DNA of 64,000 nt from NCBI GenBank assembly GCA_023053575.1, contig JAKZAP010000003.1, forward strand, positions 31,688,228 through 31,752,227, given 5' to 3'. The position numbers and the translations under genes were made by a program. This DNA comes from Branchinecta lynchi. Taxonomy: Eukaryota > Arthropoda > Branchiopoda > Anostraca > Branchinectidae. Below the pieces are notes generated by a model. It was not told the DNA's origin and ran no database searches. It worked only from the letters and a program-made list of their open reading frames with translations. This document shows, one piece after another, positions 49,431 through 61,077 of this stretch (the first letter of the stretch is position 1; the number at the start of each line of letters is the position of its first letter).

Positions 49431-49722
49431 CCTTGGGTGCTGATTTCTGATGGCCTTGAATCTTCTAAGAAGAATCAGAGGAAAATAAAGCCCAGAAGCT
49501 TCGCACTTTTGGTGTCCTATGCTGGGGCCGTTATGTGAATATTGTTAAATATGTTTGTTTAAATAATAAAAGAACTTGAACTTGAAAGGTGGTTAATCTA
49601 GATGTAAACTTGACGTTTCTGATCAACTATTGTGCTGCAAGAGTTGCCTGGGATGCCCTAATTCTTTTCTTCTGAGACCTTCCACTGTTAGCAGATGTTC
49701 ACATAAGCATACCCCTACTGTA

Positions 49723-50224
49723 CTAAGAAGAAGTTGCTCATACCACAACATCTGCCTTTCTCAGCACTTTAAGACCATTTAAGTATTATATTTACTGTTC
49801 CTTTTATGACAAATAAATGCAGTAGAAGACTTCAGCCTAAATCTGCAACAGAATGTGTCAATAATAATCAAAGTGCTGCCAGTCAGCATCATATAATAAA
49901 AATACAAATATTTTCAGAAAAGAATCCAAATTTCTGTTGTTCTTAGGAGTGAGTTACATAAAAGTTAGTAGCCTATATATGTACAGGAGAGCGCAACCTC
50001 CAGCAAGATTTGAAATCTCAAGAGAAGTCCTTTAGAAAAGTCTACCTGGCTTAAAAAGAAACCCATAAATATGACAAAAATACTACACTGAAGCAAATAG
50101 AATGGTTCGCATATGGTACTGGTCTTCGGTTTATATGGCACATGAGGAGGAGCTGCCACCTTATGAGCTAAAACAAATCGTTAATTATTTTTTTTTTATG
50201 GTGCAAAACGGAAAAGTCAGCTAC
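49723..50224. other. ARP2 intron 1, no gene seen
   Basis: Nothing recognisable. From 50202 the sequence is shared with 13296 and leads into the hammerhead relic. Confidence 0.4.
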
Positions 50225-50285
50225 ATTTTATTAGAGCTGTATTTTGGCCGTTCTTGGCAAGGGTCCTCTTCAGGCTCAAGCCTTT
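50225..50285 (-). ncRNA. Near-intact hammerhead ribozyme relic
   Basis: On the minus strand the core CTGAAGA fits CTGANGA, stem II is nearly complete (GGACCC..GGCC) and stem I pairs GAGC with GCTC. The conserved GAAA reads AAAA and the cleavage triplet is altered. It is probably inactive. Confidence 0.5.
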
Positions 50286-50344
50286 ATTTTAAGTTAATTA
50301 TTGTAATATTGGAAGGCTACCCCTGGTGGTTGGATGCGATGTGA

Positions 50345-51240
50345 ATGCTCACCACCGCTTATGGGGTAGCACAAACACCTTAACTTACCTTAAATTGCAT
50401 CGTCCAGCAACAAAGGTGGATATTTCTCCTGTGGTTGTTGCTGAATTGAATGATGTTAGTCGCACTGATGTCGGGACTGGCTTTTCGGTAATGTCTGGTA
50501 GAGGATTCTGGGGCATCCCACTCGTCTTTCGAGGGTTTGGCTTCCCACTCCTTGTCAAGCTTGGATTTGAATGAGTCCACTGTCTTTGCACTGACTGTGT
50601 CCTCTGACGTGGTGTTCCAGTTTTGCACTACTCTAGTTGAGAAGAACTGGTTTCAGGTCCTGGTGTGAGCAAATGGCTTTGGAATCTTCTTACTATGACC
50701 TCGAAAAGTTTTTTTCAGCTTGATTTGTAGAGGTGTAGAGGTGAGGCAAGACTTGATCTTGTATGAGTTTTTATGTTTGTATAACACCACCACTACGTCG
50801 TACGCCAAGCTTGGTAGTTTCAGTTGCTGCAAGCGTTCTCTGTATGGAGTGTTCTCTCATGAGACCAGTTTTGTGGCTCTCCTCTGGACTTTCTAGCACT
50901 TCACGGTCTTTCTTGAAATATGGGCTGGCAACTGACATTCCGACTTCTAGCTTCGGTCTCAGGACTTTTTATAGCTTAGTGGTTACTGATTTGCTTCGAG
51001 TCGAGAACATCCGCTTGTTGATACCAAGGGTTTGGATTACCGCTGCTGCTACAGTTTGACTGCTGAATTTAAATCCTTGGTCTACAATGACCCGTTGGTC
51101 TCTTTCTTCTTCCTATGCTGCAGGTGGGACGATGGGGCCACTGGGATTTGACATAGTCTACTGATGCCGAGGATTCTTTGTACCAAGGTGTATCACTTTG
51201 AACTTGTCAATGTTGTACTGCAGTTGCCGTCGTCCTGAAG
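50345..51240 (-). pseudogene. CR1-like reverse transcriptase relic, 3' part
   Basis: Minus-strand translation with several stops still shows FKVIHLGTKNPR, a long thumb region and the C-terminal VVQNWNTTSEDTVSAKTVDS FKSKLD motif, corresponding to the last part of the element at 45985-47945. The TTAAGGTAAG-type 3' end is at about 50390. It is joined on its 5' side to the small TIR element at 51256. Confidence 0.75.
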
Positions 51241-51255
51241 GGCTGAGACTTCGAC

Positions 51256-51553
51256 CGTGTTCCACCCTTGTAACAATAGTTACTATTAGTTACTATTTCC
51301 GTTCCATCCTCACGAAAAGTTACTACGCTGACCGTTCCAACCTTGTCGGAATAGTAACTAATAGTTACTACTTGCTTACCATGCTCGGGAGCGTGGTAAG
51401 CGTAGTAACTACGCATCTCTGGAACGTGATTGGTTGGATTCGCCCCTGGCGTGAGATCCTGCTGGAAAATAGAAAAATCGTTCCAGCCTTGACGGCAAAA
51501 GCCAGAATTCGTGACGTCATGCGTAGTAACTACGGTAAGTAGGATGGAACACG
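51256..51553. mobile_element. Small TIR element with GTAGTAACTAC palindromes
   Basis: Ends CGTGTTCCACCC and the inverse of CGTGTTCCATCC border 298 bp full of TAGTTACTA / GTAGTAACTAC words. The target duplication is not clear. Confidence 0.55.
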
Positions 51554-52448
51554 CTCTTCGTCACTATTTTCTACAGAGACTGACCGACCAACATACCGAT
51601 GAAAAAGTGATTGGTATGTAGCATTTGGCTGGAAGGCAAGTGCCATAAAAATGTGTAGAAAAGTCAAACTAGTTACTAGCTTTACCGATTTCTTTGAATA
51701 TTTTGTTTTCTGTTTTTTCTTGCTAATTCCCTCAAGTACAGAGAAAAAAGGATGTAAACTGGACCACAATAAACAAACGCCATATATTATACGAAATTCG
51801 TTATAGTAATATCTTCAAGATTCTGAAATTCAGCTAAATAATATTCAGCTTTCGAGACCAAAAAATGTCAAACTGGTTGATGATTTCCTCTCCTGACATA
51901 TTTAAATATTAACATGGTGATATACTTAGTTGTATTAATCCTCTTACTCTCCCATCAGCGGTTTAGTAACCCTTTTAGTCTCCGGCGAGATCACTGAATA
52001 ATTAATGAGCAATGACTACCTTGCTTTGAAGAGTGAATTGTTTTCTAATAATTTGTGCATTACCTTGAGGATTTTGAAGAAAACAAAGGTAACAGTGTGT
52101 TCGTAAAAATCTGACCCATCGAAAGATAATGGGGTCTCCCCGGCCAGATGAATCAAATTCTTGAAAAAAAATCAATAAAAAAAAAATCAAATATTGCCCC
52201 TGGACTGTCAGGACTGCATGGAAATTTCATTTTAACATTTTCACGGGAAAATTCGAGGTTGTGTGAAAACAAGATCAGGTACCCTTCCTGTGGATAGAGA
52301 GATAGTTTTGACTTTTGAGCTCAAATCAAAGCTAAAAGATAGGAGAATGATAATTCAGACACAGAAGGGTCCAAATTTGAAACTGAAAAGGGTGGCTCGC
52401 CTATCCATGTAATCTTACTATCTTTCTTACTGCTAACCTCCTTTCTAG
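51554..52448. other. ARP2 intron 1, right end, no gene seen
   Basis: A family 1-like terminal word (GGCAAGTGCCATAAAAATG) occurs at 51632. No coding sequence other than the following ARP2 exon. Confidence 0.45.
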
Positions 52449-52559
52449 TTCGTCAAGTGTGGCTATGCTGGAAGCAACTTCCCTGCTTTTATTTTCCCAT
52501 CCATGGTAGGGCGACCTATTATTCGAGCTGCTAACAAGATCGGAGACATTGAAGTCAAG
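52449..52559 (+). CDS. ARP2: Actin-related protein 2, coding exon 2
   Basis: The exon has 37 codons, [20 protein letters not shown] to GDIEVK, with acceptor TTTCTAG and donor GTAATT, phase 0 at both ends. It continues the actin-fold N-terminus (FVKCGYAG) and the IFPSMVGRP segment that follows in all ARP2 proteins. Confidence 0.98.
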
Positions 52560-52851
52560 GTAATTTGGTGTTTCTCATTATAAGCCTACTTATACCTAGG
52601 CTAATGTTATTAATCTAATATTTTATTTTTTAGTGTATTTCCTTAAGTAGCCTATGGTTTTCACTCCTGTATGCAGTTGTACTCCGCACTTTGTCAGAGA
52701 AATTAAAAATTGACAGCAGTCTATCTAGATTGTAGGTTCGGGATAGACTAGAGAAATGATACTTTTCTACTTCCGGTTTCAATTACGAAGTTTGTTAAAA
52801 AAAAAAATGTACTTATGTTGCATTTAGCAGATATTTGTGGTATCTAATTCC

Positions 52852-52985
52852 ACAGTAACGGGATCTGTCTTTTATAATTTTTGCAGTTACCGTAGTATCT
52901 GATACTAGGTTATGGTTGACCTGTAAAAACGACAATTATTGTGGTACCAGATACCATGGTATCTGCAAAAACAGAACTCTTGTTG
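52852..52985. repeat. Palindromic GATACCATGGTATC repeat in ARP2 intron 2
   Basis: Words CAGTTACCGTAGTATCTGAT and CCAGATACCATGGTATCTGC recur in mirrored order. It is related to 27845-28025 and 61078-61490. Confidence 0.5.
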
Positions 52986-54432
52986 GTGATACTTTCCTTG
53001 ACGTACATCTTTCAGGAAAGGTATATCAAATCGCACATTGAGATTACAGTGGTATGTAAGAAAGTTTGCTGACCTATCTATAGGTTTTTAGCCCCTGGCC
53101 TGGTATCCACAGTTAGTGGCTCAGAATCCTACTTGAAGACCATTGTTACTTTTCATGTAATCCTTACCCACGGTAAAATCGCTGCAAAAACTGTGGGATC
53201 TAGATAAAATACGTTAGGGCATTTTTTACACAGGCCACAAATTTCAACCACCCTTCCTGCTATACTGTTAAGAGGTATTGATATTAGTCTCTTTTTAGGG
53301 TTTGGTTGTCAAAGTAATACTCTATGGTAAAATTTTGCTTGCCCAGATATCTCATTTTTTTAGTTGGTATGTTATCGAATCCTTAACATGGACTAACTGA
53401 ATTAATAACCCACCCCTTATCCAGTCGAATTTTGGCAATTGATATTGCAGGCTCTGTGGTTTATTGACATTAGATGCATCATAACTCCTAACATTCCTCT
53501 CTCTGTGGCCAGTAAACATGAAGAGAACACACAATGTCACAAAATTCAGATTTTATATGCTAATATGCTAAATTCAGATTGTATTGTTGCATACCAGGAA
53601 AACATCACTGCCAGCTGCTTGATGAGCTGCATAGAAAGCTGTTGATTCTAGCATTCTCTCCACCCCGCTGTCTTGCTCGTTTGTTCAGAGCGTAATGATT
53701 TATTCTCACCCGAAATGCTTCTCTTCTTTCCTTAGTTTTTCTTTTCAAAATTTACTCTACTATTTATGTTTTATACAAGTGGGTGATAAGAATATTCATT
53801 CCTTCATTTATAGTATTTACAAACTTCTTTAACATTATTTCTGTTGATACTAGGAGTGCCTAACAACCCCCGTAAGTGTTGTTTGTTATTTGATTACAAA
53901 TACTGAGGCTTGTGTTACAGTTTTTTTTTTAGCATGTTTGTTAGAATAGCAAGTTTGAGCACGCATGCCATTATTTGTTGGATCTCGACCGTGCATTAGG
54001 CATGAATGATTGTTTTATATAAGTAAGTATATTTATGACCAAACCGTAGTAGTCCTTTATGACCCGAAGTTCATTCAAAGAGCTGAATATGCAGAAATGT
54101 CATCCTTTCGTCAAGAGAGCCAAGCCATTATGTGAATGCTGAGCAGATACACGTTGGCTACACACGGAAACGAGTAGAAGAGAAAATGGAACATCTTCAT
54201 CTTCCAACAGGTATTTTCGAAGAAATTTCACGTCTTTGCAACTGCCATAAAGATGGCTGAAGAAGCCCATAGTTTATACCTACATATGTGCTTGCTATAT
54301 GTTTTTGTTATTCTTTCTTTTACCAATTCTTTATTATTCTGTCTACATTCTTCGTGCTCGATGTTGTTGATGTAGTCAGAACTTATTGATACTGTCTGTT
54401 CTTTGTCATTCAAGTTAGCTCCTGTTTTATAG
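52986..54432. other. ARP2 intron 2, no gene seen
   Basis: Around 53680-53815 a retroelement-like tail (CAAGTGGGTGATAAGAATAT) occurs. No coding region. Confidence 0.4.
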
Positions 54433-54512
54433 GATTTAATGGTTGGAGATGAAGCTAGTAAGCTCCGATCCATGTTGGAGGTGAACTACCCAATGGAAAA
54501 TGGTATTGTAAG
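54433..54512 (+). CDS. ARP2: Actin-related protein 2, coding exon 3
   Basis: The exon is 80 nt: DLMVGDEASKLRSMLEVNYP MENGIV plus two bases of the next Arg codon (AG/G), with acceptor TTTATAG and donor GTAGGA. MVGDEA and the LEVNYPMENGIV segment are ARP2 signatures. The junction with exon 4 is phase 2. Confidence 0.97.
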
Positions 54513-55399
54513 GTAGGATAAAAGTTTCTTACCCTTCTTGTCCTAAAAATCACCTAAAACCTTTACTTCGAAGTTCTGCCTTACGCGCAATGTAGCAGTA
54601 GCATTTTAATTACATTAAAGGACCTGTCTTACCTATAATACTAATGCAATGTACTTCCATATTCGCTCCTTTTGTTTCTAAACCCGGAGACCTCAGTTTC
54701 GTACTGTACATTCTAACCCCTCTAACAAAACCACGCTGATTTTCTCACTTGCAGGGTGTTGATACCTTCGATGTGTATCATGCTGTTGACGAATGTCTTC
54801 GAGAAGTTTTTCGATCAGAAAACCGATTATGTAAATTGTTTCCCTATTTTCGCTACAAGTCAACGGGTCTCGGAAAAGGCTTAAAACAGCCAAAACCGTT
54901 GGTTATTTGTTGAAAGCACAGCCTAGTTTTATATTTTTAAATTCTGTAAGTTGAAGAGTAAGTAGTGCGAGGGGTCCTTAAAGCCTTGCGGCCGTGGTAA
55001 ATGGCAAAACCACAGAACAAAATTTGCATATGGTACAATAAGACAATCTAAACCGATAACCGGGCAGAAGTAGCCTATAGAAAGTACTCCATGCGCGTAT
55101 TTGAGCGATCATCATACAAACGAACCTTCCAAGATTTGTCTCCCAACCTCTGTATCAACCATTTTTTTCCCCGTATCCCCCCCCAAAAAAAAACTATATC
55201 TGTAAATCTTTTAGTTCTTCGCAATCATTCGTAAAATGCTCTGTATACACTACACATTACAAAAAATGTGTCATCTCGATCAAACCGATTTTAGTCAAGC
55301 AGTATCGATATGATGATAAAATATGTGGTAGATATATACAGTAAAAGTATGCTTATTTGAACTCTTAGTTGTTTTTTTTCTCAGAAACAAATATTCTTT
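54513..55399. other. ARP2 intron 3, repeat fragments
   Basis: The stretch 54612-54745 is the inverse of 11785-11912. Near 54905-54975 a repeat end GTGCGAGGGGTCCTTAAAG occurs, shared with 59825. At 55337 TACAGTAAAAGTATGCTTAT is a solitary left end of the TA-target family. Confidence 0.45.
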
Positions 55400-57005
55400 G
55401 AGCTGACTTTGAAACATTTATTCAAACAATGTTTACAACGGATACGTCAGCTATGATTTTTCATCAGCGATATTTCGGCCCTTCTTGGCAAGGGTCCTCG
55501 TCAGGCTGTCAATCCTCTAGATCAACTGCGGGGAAGGAATCAAACCTGTAATAAAAAACTGAAGCTTCTACCGACTATAAATATCTTATTAAAGTAAATT
55601 ATCTTCAAATACCACTAGAATGAAAAAACTAGTCCTGAGATTTAATTTTTGACAACGACGCTGTTTTTGCTGCACGATTGGGGCGATGACAGGAAAGGGT
55701 TTTTTCTGCATTTTGATCAACTTCGGTTTTTTTTATTAATAAAGGGTTGAAAACTTAAATGTTATTTTGTTAATGACCTCGTTCTACTTTTCTATTATGA
55801 GTACTTAAATCACTGCACGGAAAAACTAGTGCTGATATTTAATTTTTGACACTGCTGCTGTTTTTGCTGCACGATTGGGGCGACGGCAGGAAATATTTTT
55901 GTCTGCATTTTTGTCGGCTTCGGTTTTGTTGTTAATAAGGGACTGAGGCTTAAATTTTCTTCCCTTAATAACCCCGTTCCACGTTTCCGGTAGGGAGTAC
56001 TCGCCTGTATCTCGGTTAATGCCTGCTCGGTTTTTCTTTATCCCAATGGCTTCTCAAATAGCTTGATGGAGTCCGGTGCACGTTGCAAGAATTTGGGCTT
56101 TTTCAAAATATACTGAATGGGATGGGTTTTCGAAAATATGTTCTGCAAGTGCAGATTTGAAAGTATAGTTATGACGGTGTCCGTTGGAGAGGGCGTGGTC
56201 AATTTCTTGCTCATGCTCTGCAAGTCGTTTTCCGAAAGTTCTCTCTGTCCTTCCTACGTAACGCTTTCCGCAATCACAAGGTATTGAATAAATGCCTCTT
56301 TGGTACTGATTTGGGACTTTATCTTTTCCGGAGTTTAGGTAGGACAGCAAAGTATTTTGGGTTCTGTGAAAGAGGATGTTGTATTTTTTCAAACTTTTGG
56401 ACAATTTTTCGGTTACTCCGCGGACGTACGGAAGGTAAACGCGGGCATTTTTTTCTTCTGCGTCACCATTACTAGTAGAACTTACAGGATCTTTGGGGGA
56501 TGAATGCAGCTTCAGTAGTCTTATGATGATCTGTTCAACCAGTTGAACGGGGTATTTGTTTTCAAAGAGGACGTCCCGAATGTGGCAAAGTTCGTCATCT
56601 AAGAGATTTTTGTCGCAAATTTTTATGGCTCGTTCAACTAGTGAGATAACTACTCCGCGTTTCACATATTCTGGCTGGTATGAATCATATGGAAGGTATC
56701 GATCATTGTGGGTGAGTTTTCTGTAAACTGAGCAGACAAAACTTCCTTCACTGTTAGCAATCAAAATATCTAGGTACGGCAGCTTTTGTGCATCATTTTC
56801 AAATTCAATCGTGAACTAGATAGTCGGTTGAATTGAGTTTAAAGTGTCAACGAAACTCACAATGTCTGTTTTTTGGCCTTCCCATGCTGTGAAACCATCA
56901 TCAACATAACGTTTGTAGAAACTTGGAACCATCGGCGCGATACTGGAAGCGATTTCCTCGATTTTTCTCAGCGTTAATTCGGCGAGTTCCTGCGAAATAG
57001 AGCAG
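55400..57005 (-). pseudogene. Penelope-like retroelement, copy 1, 5'-truncated, two nonsense codons
   Basis: On the minus strand from about 57005: reverse-transcriptase segment with YKRYVDDGFTAW (catalytic YVDD at 56891-56908), PYLDILI, and KLTHNDRYLPYDS. A GIY-YIG endonuclease follows: GIYSIPCDCGKRYVGRTERT, FGKRLAEHE. This RT plus GIY-YIG pairing defines Penelope-like elements. TAG at 56816-56818 interrupts the RT part and TGA at 56054-56056 cuts the tail. After that stop the frame still reads a GINRDTGEY-type C-terminus, present uninterrupted in copy 2. The finger and palm beginning of RT is missing. The 3' region holds two diverged ~200-bp tandem repeats (55622-56020) and the hammerhead-bearing terminus. 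Confidence 0.93.
55455..55514 (-). ncRNA. Hammerhead ribozyme in Penelope terminus, intact core
   Basis: Minus strand: CTGACGA at 55504-55498, stem II GGACCCTT..AAGGGCC, then GAAA at 55476-55473 and ATATC with the predicted cut between 55469 and 55468. Stem I pairs CAGC (55508-55505) with GCTG (55468-55465), and after an internal loop GATT with AATC (55514-55511 / 55458-55455). Stem III is only the self-complementary ATAT, the minimal type known from Penelope-like elements that work best as dimers. Confidence 0.8.
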
Positions 57006-57055
57006 AAACAGTCAAATGGGAATGATTAAGTTAAGAACTTAATATATGGACGGAC

Positions 57056-57285
57056 AAGCTCAAAATTCAGGGTGCAAGTGTTACCCTTTTGGAAGTTTCT
57101 TCGTCGCTACCAAAAATCATTGACAACCGAGCCCAACCAGCGCACGACCTTCTCCAGTGCTTCCTGGACGAAGATGGAAAATTAGTGTCTTTTTCATTGT
57201 CTTTATGTGTTTTATCTATTTTCTTATATTTACTCCGCTTTTTCGAAACGGCGGGTTACAAATAAATTACTTACTTACTTATATT
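57056..57285 (+). repeat. LINE-like 3' end with (TTAC)n tail, copy 1
   Basis: The copy contains CCAACCAGCGCACGACCTTC and ends CGAAACGGCGGGTTACAAAT then TTACTTACTTAC. It matches 62159-62368. It is probably the 3' end of a non-LTR retrotransposon or its SINE; no coding part remains. Confidence 0.6.
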
Positions 57286-59154
57286 TAATATCTGCTAAGA
57301 ACCAAGTGTTTCAGGCTTATTTTGAACAAAGATTGAAATCAAGTTTAATTTTGTCTGCTTTTTAGTGGAGTGTTCCTTGGAACCGTCCACTATTGCATTG
57401 CGAGCGCTGTAGCAGCTTTCAGCTTTCGGTTTTCACCATATTTTGTGGAGCTCATAACTCGTGAACCAGTGCAAGTATCAAGTTCAGACTTGGTACACTT
57501 GTTGGTATTGGGGTCTAGTTGTGCCTTTTGGGAACCTTATCCCCCGCAGGCCACACCCACCCGGATCAGGGGTAAAGGGGCCCAGATTGCCCTGTGAATA
57601 ATGTTCAAAACTTGACCAGAGTTGAACATAAGACGATGAAATACCTTGTATTTGTATGTCCTAGGGCTGGCAAATTACTTTCAAAGTCACACCTGTCCCA
57701 CCCATCCCGTTCGTGGGCAACTGGGCCCAGATTGCCCAGGAATAAAGTTCGTTACCCGTGACAGGAACCGACAGGTATGAAGTTAAAACTTGGTAGGTTT
57801 TTGAGCATTGGGGTATCTTTTTCCTTCTTGCGGGTCCCAAACCGCACCCCCCCCCACTTGGTTCAAGGGTTGGGTTGGGCCCAGATTGCCCATTTTTAAT
57901 ATTTTTAACTTGACAATATCCGGAGATAGTGCGATGAAATCCTTTTGTGCTTTTGGATCATAGGGTTGGGAATTTATATGTAGAGTTGAACCATCCCCCC
58001 CCCCCTCCTCGCTCATGGGCAAGTGGGCGCAATTTGCCCATGAGTTAAGTTTTCGACCCGTGACTGGAATCAAACTCTTAGCTGGTATAGCCGAGAATAT
58101 GTAGGTTTAAATATGCAATTTGATGCCCCCCCCCCCCTTCCGGTTCATGGGTAACTAGGCCCAGAGTTTCCATGAGTTACGTTCGTCTGTGACATCTCTC
58201 GAGTTCAAGTCTTGTATCTTGTGGATATGTTTGTATAGATGCGGATTTTGGTGTAACAGCAACAAATAAGACCTTGCGGCGTACTTCAAAGCACATAGGC
58301 AAGTGGGCCCAAATTGCCCGCGAAAAAAGTTCTTGACCCGTAATTGGAATCAAACTGTAAGCTGGTATGCCTTAGGAAATAGAGGTGTAAATACACATTT
58401 TGGTGGGTACCGACCTTCGCCCCCCCCCTCCCCCTCCTGTTCATGGGCAACGGGGCACAGATTTCCCATGATTTAAGTTCGTGACAAGTCTCAACTTCAA
58501 CTCTTTTATATTTGGGGAGATATATCTATGGATGAGGATTTTGGTGTAACAGCAACAAATAGAACGACGCGACGTACTTTAATCTTTAATGAACAGTTGG
58601 AAAGTGGACGGTTTTGTCATATGATCGATGATATGCCGCTCTTAATGAACTGTGACAAAGCGGGTTAGGCTGCTAGGATTTGGTTTATTGCGCTATTATT
58701 ACCTTGCTAATGGAAAAGAGGTTTAAAGGGTCGGACTGGCAGGCATACCATTCCGGTAGTAACTCAAGCTGTTTCTGCAAGATCTTAATAGTTTCTTTGG
58801 ATTTATACTTGCGGTTTGTTTACATTTAAAGCTTTTAGAGTTGGATGATTACAAATTAGGTTATTTCTATACTTGTTTTGTTAATAGGGATGTGAAATGT
58901 CATGGTTCCAACGCTGTTTGTGTATAAAACGTGATAAATATTTTACTTTCACACGTCTGAGCGCTTGTGCACTTGTTATTTTTTTAATATCGTGTGTCTC
59001 CTGTCGGGATACTTCGAAAGATTAGGAAAGTAATGAAAACCTGTCGCAGTACGTCCGACTTTGCTTGTTTTTTTTCATTTTTTTCCATGCTTTTTCTGTC
59101 CTCCTGTGAGTGATACAAGTGTGGCAGCTATTCTTTCACTTTTACCTCAAAATC
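57286..59154. other. ARP2 intron 3, diverged tandem-like block
   Basis: From about 57540 to 58580 a worn ~200-280 bp unit recurs with the words GGGCCCAGATTGCCC, CGTGACTGGAATCAAACT and C runs before GGTTCATGGGCAA. It is in style like a family 1 core but a different sequence. No gene. Confidence 0.45.
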
Positions 59155-59607
59155 TTGAAGCAAAACTCCTACTAGAAAAAGATCTTTTCACTATGAAATG
59201 GATCAGAAAAAACTTTCTCGATAATATCATTACTTTTCATCTGAATTTAGCGATTTTCTTGTTAGCGGTTGACGACTCTGCACGGTCTTCCTGCTCTCCG
59301 ACGCGGCGGCTGGGCGCAAAACATCTGGAAACTGAACGCGCCGTGGATAAAAAATACGAAAACAAGCAAATAAAATTAGTCAAAAACAGAAGATTCTCAT
59401 ATCCTTGTGTGTGAAAGAGTTGTCAGCGCACTCTGAAGATTCTGTAAAAACTTTGCATTGTGTAACGGGCAAACGGCCGAAAAGGCACTACAGATTCGTA
59501 GGCACAAAACGAAACAACAGAGAAAGATGGGAATTTCAAAAGCTTATAATTCCATAAGGGAGCTAGGTGTATTATAGAAAGCAGAATAAGCGATAGTGGT
59601 CCTTTAA
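59155..59607. mobile_element. TTAA-ended repeat element, second good copy
   Basis: The left end resembles TTGAAGCAAAACTCCTACTA and the right end is GTGGTCCTTTAA. The interior CTCTCCGACGCGGCGGCTGG is shared with 9449-9907. Confidence 0.45.
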
Positions 59608-60593
59608 TTACTTAATAAAAAAAAATAAAAAAAAAATGTAATTTTGTCGTTTGTGGGTGCAAAATGGGCCAAAAGTTGACCCAAAAAGAGCAAAAGATTT
59701 AAAAAATCACAGTAAATGGCTTTAATTTGATTTTGATTAATTGCCCAAGGATGAGCAATATCACATCCTAGTTTTAAAGTATTCAAATATTTTAAAATTC
59801 TGTAAGTTGAAGAGTAAATAGTGCGAGGGGTCCTTTAAGGAAACTAATTATGTGAAGATGAAATAGTTATGTCCTCATCGTCACATAACTATTTAACTAT
59901 CCCGTGGCGTGGAGATGTGAACTGTTGAGACAAATTTGCAAGAGCAAGATTAGTGTTCCTGAAGCCCGTTACTAACCCGCATGAAGCGGTGAAGAGAGGC
60001 GAAGGCATGAGTAAGGCCTGAGAGAGTGATAGCCCAGCCAATACCCAAATTGCAGCCAATTAAACATACAGTCACTCGTTACCTAAGAAGTTTTGTTCCC
60101 GCTCTCGTCACCTTTTTAACTCGCATCTTTAATTGTATATAGATTTGAATATTTTATTTATTTATTTAATCTAATAGAACGGCCAGCTTGGGCCATACTA
60201 AACAACTAACAATAAATGTTAACAACTAACAATAGGTGTGGGCAAAAATATAAAAACAATAAGCTACCCAACACCAAATGCTGAATACAGCTCACGGTTC
60301 CATGCCATCCACACAGGTAAGGATAGCCGCATGTTTGGGCCCGAGAGAATCACAAGGAGTGGGTTACTGGATCGAAGGATCCGGGTTGGAGAGAGAAGAT
60401 AGACTTTGTGTTATGTTTGACAAGTCTTTGTTATATCCAAACTAGTGTAGAAATTTGTATATAATCAGTGTTAATATTGGCGAGAACCACCAAATCGGCT
60501 TGACCGTTGTATCGGTTTTGAAAATGAAATTGAATTGAATTGAAGCCGAAGGTCGAAGGTTCAAATCCCACTTGAGGTGCATTTTTGTTTTTC
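59608..60593. other. ARP2 intron 3, no gene seen
   Basis: At 60146-60175 a (TTTA)n stretch before ATCTAATAGAACGGCC looks like an inverted retroelement tail. At 60553 GGTTCAAATCCC matches a tRNA B-box, without a matching A-box upstream. Confidence 0.35.
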
Positions 60594-60760
60594 AGTTACC
60601 TTAAATTGCACTTGCAAGCAATAAGGACGTTGAATCCCGATGAGTAGCTTGCTGTTGATGATGATGGTGTTCATCTATTTCCGAGTCGCTGTTTCTGGGA
60701 CACTTTCCACGGTTGCGCACACCAGTCCTCGTCGAGTCGCTTTTCACTATAATTATTACT
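60594..60760 (-). pseudogene. CR1-like 3' end fragment
   Basis: TTACCTTAAATTGCACTTGC on the plus strand is the inverse 3' terminus also found at 45985 and 50390. The adjoining 130 bp keep traces of the C-terminal coding end, cut off just before ARP2 exon 4. Confidence 0.5.
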
Positions 60761-60775
60761 ATAATTATTTTATAG

Positions 60776-60911
60776 GAATTGGGAAGACATGCTCCACGTT
60801 TGGGACTATACATTTGGAGAGGAAAAGCTGAATATCGATCCAAAAAACTGTAAAATTCTTCTTACAGAACCCCCCATGAACCCCACCAAGAATAGAGAGA
60901 AGATGATCGAG
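60776..60911 (+). CDS. ARP2: Actin-related protein 2, coding exon 4
   Basis: The exon is 136 nt. One base completes the split Arg codon, then 45 codons from [20 protein letters not shown] to REKMIE, with acceptor TTATAG and donor GTAGGC. WDYTFG..LNI and [16 protein letters not shown] are diagnostic actin/ARP2 blocks. Confidence 0.98.
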
Positions 60912-61077
60912 GTAGGCTTCGCGTTTTCTCTTTTCTCGTTTTCTTTTGTTTTTATTTTGTATTTTTTATTTTTCCACCAGAATCGCTGGCTTTCTGTTAT
61001 CCTTCCCACCTGCACGTAAACCTGCTCCTGCTTAAAAAAAAACCACCTGCCTAAAATGCTGTTTAGTTACTAGTTGC
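60912..61077. other. ARP2 intron 4, start
   Basis: Short T-rich stretch, nothing recognised. Confidence 0.4.

Larger units (their letters stand above)
45844..49722. mobile_element. TA-target TIR element split by later insertions
   Basis: The left part (GGTATGCTTATGTGAACACC to about 45985) and right part (GTTCACATAAGCATACCCCT ending CTG before TA near 49720) match the two halves of 7742-8212. The 3.6 kb between them consists of the CR1-like fragment, foldback copy B and a 7-bp-duplication TIR element. The single-element reading is inference. Confidence 0.4.

Noticed and set aside
54693..54893. 66-codon minus ORF in ARP2 intron 3
   Set aside because: It covers part of the dispersed repeat shared with 11785-11912 and has no recognisable domain.
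60553..60570. tRNA-like B-box GGTTCAAATCCC
   Set aside because: No A-box or cloverleaf upstream.
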